Below, piece after piece: positions 3,198 through 5,299 of a stretch of DNA of 5,299 nucleotides. The notes beneath the pieces were generated by a model, which was not told where the DNA came from, searched no databases, and worked only from the letters and a program-made list of their open reading frames with translations. Position 1 is the first letter of the stretch; every line of letters starts with the position of its first letter. The DNA is from Clostridiales bacterium. Lineage in GTDB: Bacteria > Bacillota > Clostridia > Christensenellales > CAG-138. The position numbers were made by a program, and so were the translations under genes. The DNA lies in the NCBI GenBank assembly GCA_009783775.1, contig WRCT01000133.1:1-5299 (forward strand). Direction: 5' to 3'.

Positions 3198-5299
3198 CTA
3201 CGGTTCCAATGATTTTTCCAGCTGCACAAGGAAACGCAAAATCTTGGCCGCGTCAGCGGCGGAGACGGGCGCGTCGACAGGCCGTGTCACCTTGGCGTTG
3301 ATTAAGCCCTGCTCGGTCAGGAGTTTCAGCTCGACCAAGTGCCGCAAAATCGCCGCCGCGTCCGCCGCGTTGACCACACCGTTGCAGTCGGCGTCGCCGC
3401 GCAGGGGGCCGTCTCCCGAACCAAACAAGTATTCCTCAACACCCAAGTCACTGACATTCATGCCGTCTTTCGCCGCAACTAAGAACAGAACTGTGTCGGG
3501 CGTGACGGTTATGGGACCTGTGTACAAAGTCCCATTTGTCACAATGCCATCTTCGCCATGCTCGAAGGGACTGAGATATTCAATCGCGTTGTAGTATTCG
3601 TCGGCACCGTATAAAAAGTAGTATATCTTCGCGCCCGGTGTTGCAGACGATAGCGTAACCGTTTGCGTTTCCGTATAGAATCCGGAGGGCACACTCACTA
3701 CTGGCGTTTCTACTGTCTGTGGGAAGCCATATACGGGATATACTTCTGTGTCCTCGGTGACATAATCCAAATCTGCTGCCCAGTAGCGGAAAACCCGTCC
3801 GTCTATTGCGGCAAGATCTGCGGGGGCAATCGCACCGTCCTCATAGAGAACGGTTTGCGTTTCCAATACGGTGCCATCTTTATTGTAGAAAGTGACCGTA
3901 TAGGTCGCCACATTATACCTGGCGGTGAGCACCATATTATCCGTTACCGCGTCGACAATGTTTCCGTCGGCTGTGCTCCAGCCCGCGAAAACTCCGCCGA
4001 CCATTGTGGGAATGCTGTCGGTTGTAATGGGATCGCCATGTTTGTAGGTTTGCATGGCGAAATCCTCATCATCCCAATTGATGAATACAACCGTGTATTC
4101 CTTTTTCTCAAACACCGCCATAACTGTCATATCGGCACGGACATTGGTGACGCTCGTGTCCCAGCCGATAAAGCGGTAACCTTCTTTTTCGGGGATAGCC
4201 GGCAAGATGGCCGCCTGCCCCTCGATGACCTTTTGGCTGTCGATGACCGTGCCGTTCTCTTCGATGAAGGTGACAGTATGCGTCGGTTTCAATGCCTCAA
4301 TGGTGGCGATATAAATGGGCGCCGAACTGCCTTCCAGAGAAATGACCACCACGAAGTCACCGGTTCCATCTTTGCCCACGGGGATTTTCGGGATAAAGGT
4401 AAAATCGTATTCACCGCCCGCGCCAAGGGTCATTTGCGCAACGTATACCAGCTGGCTCGCGGTGGGATCGACATTGGTGCCATGGTAGACCAAAAGCGTC
4501 GCCTTCTTGCCTCCCGCGTTCGCCAAGCTGCCTTGAATGTGATATGGCGTTCCCGTGGAATCCTCTCTGGATTCTGTAGTGGTATACAGTATCTTGTTGC
4601 CCTCATTATTCACATTGGCTGCGTACCAGGAATCCGCCCCATAGCCGCCATAGAGATTGACGCTGCCGTCCACCACCCTGATTACCGCCAGCTCGGTGAG
4701 GGTTTTTGTCTCCTCCCACTCACCCGGATAACCCATGCTGTCTGCGTATTGAGAACTGTAATCATAATAGATGTTCCCGTCGCGCAGGTTTTCGTAACGA
4801 TAGCGCTTATAATTGTAGAAGGTATCGGTCCAGTTGTTGCTCTTATAGCGATAAACCGGATATTGCTCCACTTGTCTTGTGGTTGTGGCTGTAGGCGGCG
4901 TGCCGATTGTCCATGCCGTCCACGCCTGCCATTGTTCAAAGGTATAGGTATAGATCCTGGTTCTGTCACGGTATCGGTTTCCCGCACCGGAGTTCGTGCT
5001 GTTTGTGGTGGTTTCATAATACCAAGGGCGACCGTCAGAGAAAGACCGTGTGATTCGTTTCCCATTTGCCGAGCCGGATTGCGTAATACTGGAGTGAGAT
5101 GTCGTTTCCCAACGTTCCGTCCAGCTGCTTTCGAGTATGGTTTTTTTGCACTCCGGACAGGCAATACCGTAATTCGTGTGTCGATAGTCGCATGGGATAC
5201 ATCTGAAGTAGTAATGCCAATCACGAGTAGAAAAAGGCAAGGGAGGCGAGGCGAGCAAAGATAAAAGCGATGAGGCCATTCTCTGAGCGCACCTTGGAA
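3198..5299 (-). CDS. Large secreted protein with zinc-ribbon-like motif, InlB repeats and C-terminal dockerin (5'-partial)
   Basis: At least 693 residues counted from the first visible Met (5279). The frame stays open to the window edge, that Met has only a weak upstream AAGGTG, and no basic-plus-hydrophobic signal peptide follows, so I treat the gene as cut at its 5' end. Domains: CIPC/CPEC four-cysteine motif (27-44); Tyr/Trp/Thr-rich region (50-185) with FEQWQAWTAW and TRQVEQYPVYRYK; a beta-rich domain (186-331); three InlB/Flg_new repeats (334-391, 395-455, 459-517), each beginning with a TVTF-like strand and containing GW or YW; a chitobiase-C-terminal-like domain (523-619, SSATPGAKIYY) with an insertion; and a dockerin (627-688). 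In dockerin loop 1 the ligands Asp629, Asp631, Asn633 and Asp640 are present; loop 2 is degenerate. It is probably exported and attached through a cohesin or used in adhesion. Function is inferred from domains only. The gene is less GC-rich than the genes downstream. Confidence 0.85.
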   Translation of the reverse strand, partial: PRCAQRMASSLLSLLASPPLPFSTRDWHYYFRCIPCDYRHTNYGIACPECKKTILESSWTERWETTSHSSITQSGSANGKRITRSFSDGRPWYYETTTNSTNSGAGNRYRDRTRIYTYTFEQWQAWTAWTIGTPPTATTTRQVEQYPVYRYKSNNWTDTFYNYKRYRYENLRDGNIYYDYSSQYADSMGYPGEWEETKTLTELAVIRVVDGSVNLYGGYGADSWYAANVNNEGNKILYTTTESREDSTGTPYHIQGSLANAGGKKATLLVYHGTNVDPTASQLVYVAQMTLGAGGEYDFTFIPKIPVGKDGTGDFVVVISLEGSSAPIYIATIEALKPTHTVTFIEENGTVIDSQKVIEGQAAILPAIPEKEGYRFIGWDTSVTNVRADMTVMAVFEKKEYTVVFINWDDEDFAMQTYKHGDPITTDSIPTMVGGVFAGWSTADGNIVDAVTDNMVLTARYNVATYTVTFYNKDGTVLETQTVLYEDGAIAPADLAAIDGRVFRYWAADLDYVTEDTEVYPVYGFPQTVETPVVSVPSGFYTETQTVTLSSATPGAKIYYFLYGADEYYNAIEYLSPFEHGEDGIVTNGTLYTGPITVTPDTVLFLVAAKDGMNVSDLGVEEYLFGSGDGPLRGDADCNGVVNAADAAAILRHLVELKLLTEQGLINAKVTRPVDAPVSAADAAKILRFLVQLEKSLEP
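3216..3401 (-). other. Dockerin type I domain (residues 627-688)
   Basis: The first half, GDADCNGVVNAADAAAILRH, is a standard F-hand calcium loop plus helix. The second half, PVDAPVSAADAAKILRFLVQ, keeps the AADAAkILR helix but has Thr665 and Pro667 where the first two ligands belong. Dockerins bind cohesin modules on scaffold or surface proteins. Confidence 0.85.
3729..4280 (-). other. Three consecutive InlB/Flg_new (Listeria-Bacteroides) repeats
   Basis: Residues 334-391, 395-455 and 459-517. Each unit starts with a beta strand (HTVTFIEENG, YTVVFINWDD, YTVTFYNKDG), has a central GW or YW (IGWDTS, AGWSTA, RYWAAD) and ends with an AVF/ARY/PVY strand. These are beta-grasp-like spacer or adhesion modules on secreted proteins. 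The first and third are canonical, the middle one is more divergent. Confidence 0.85.

Noticed and set aside
2897..3229. A 110-codon minus-strand frame between the dockerin gene and the dehydrogenase
   Set aside because: It reads through the palindrome, the terminator and the repeats, overlaps the end of the dockerin gene, and has no ribosome site or family resemblance. The Trp/Phe/Arg-rich product is the translated repeat.
4682..5224. A 180-codon minus-strand frame overlapping the dockerin gene in another frame
   Set aside because: It is an out-of-frame shadow of the Tyr/Trp/Thr-rich coding region, with no recognisable domain or ribosome site.
3663..5264. A 533-codon open frame on the plus strand
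   Set aside because: It lies wholly antisense to the dockerin/InlB-repeat gene, whose domains are recognisable. Its own translation shows no family pattern.

Overview
The window looks like chromosomal DNA from an uncultured member of the Clostridia (Bacillota). The evidence is the gene order aminopeptidase P - efp - CD1247-like, strong Shine-Dalgarno sites of the AAGGAGG type, and a secreted protein with InlB-type repeats and a dockerin, a combination common in gut Clostridia. All recognisable genes are on the minus strand, so they read from right to left. Both ends of the window cut through a gene.

Region by region, in transcription order: (1) 5299-3198, the C-terminal part of a large extracellular protein. 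It has a four-cysteine zinc-ribbon-like motif, a Tyr/Trp-rich region, a beta-rich domain, three InlB/Flg_new (Listeria-Bacteroides) repeats, a chitobiase-C-terminal-like beta domain and a dockerin whose second calcium loop has lost its ligands. (2) 3197-2875, about 320 bp without a gene. It is packed with an imperfect palindrome, a terminator hairpin that pairs fully only in minus-strand RNA, four copies of a CACGAA-type short repeat, and a second palindromic element. (3) 2874-1918, a D-2-hydroxyacid dehydrogenase of the hydroxypyruvate reductase/glycerate dehydrogenase type. Its probable promoter lies inside the last repeat copy. (4) 1875-814, an M24 (Xaa-Pro) aminopeptidase. (5) 794-237, elongation factor P. 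(6) 217-1, the N-terminal part of a CD1247-like acidic protein.

Genes 4 to 6 are spaced by about 20 bp and almost certainly form one transcript. EF-P relieves ribosomes stalled on proline runs, while the M24 enzyme removes residues that precede proline, so the pair makes sense as a proline-handling translation/peptide-turnover unit. The dehydrogenase ends 42 bp upstream of the peptidase and may be co-transcribed with it, although a weak promoter-like sequence sits in that gap. The dockerin protein is a separate unit with its own terminator and visibly less GC-rich sequence than the housekeeping block.

I found no convincing new multi-gene system. The most unusual part is the intergenic patchwork of apparently unrelated dispersed repeats, one of which may supply the promoter of the dehydrogenase.
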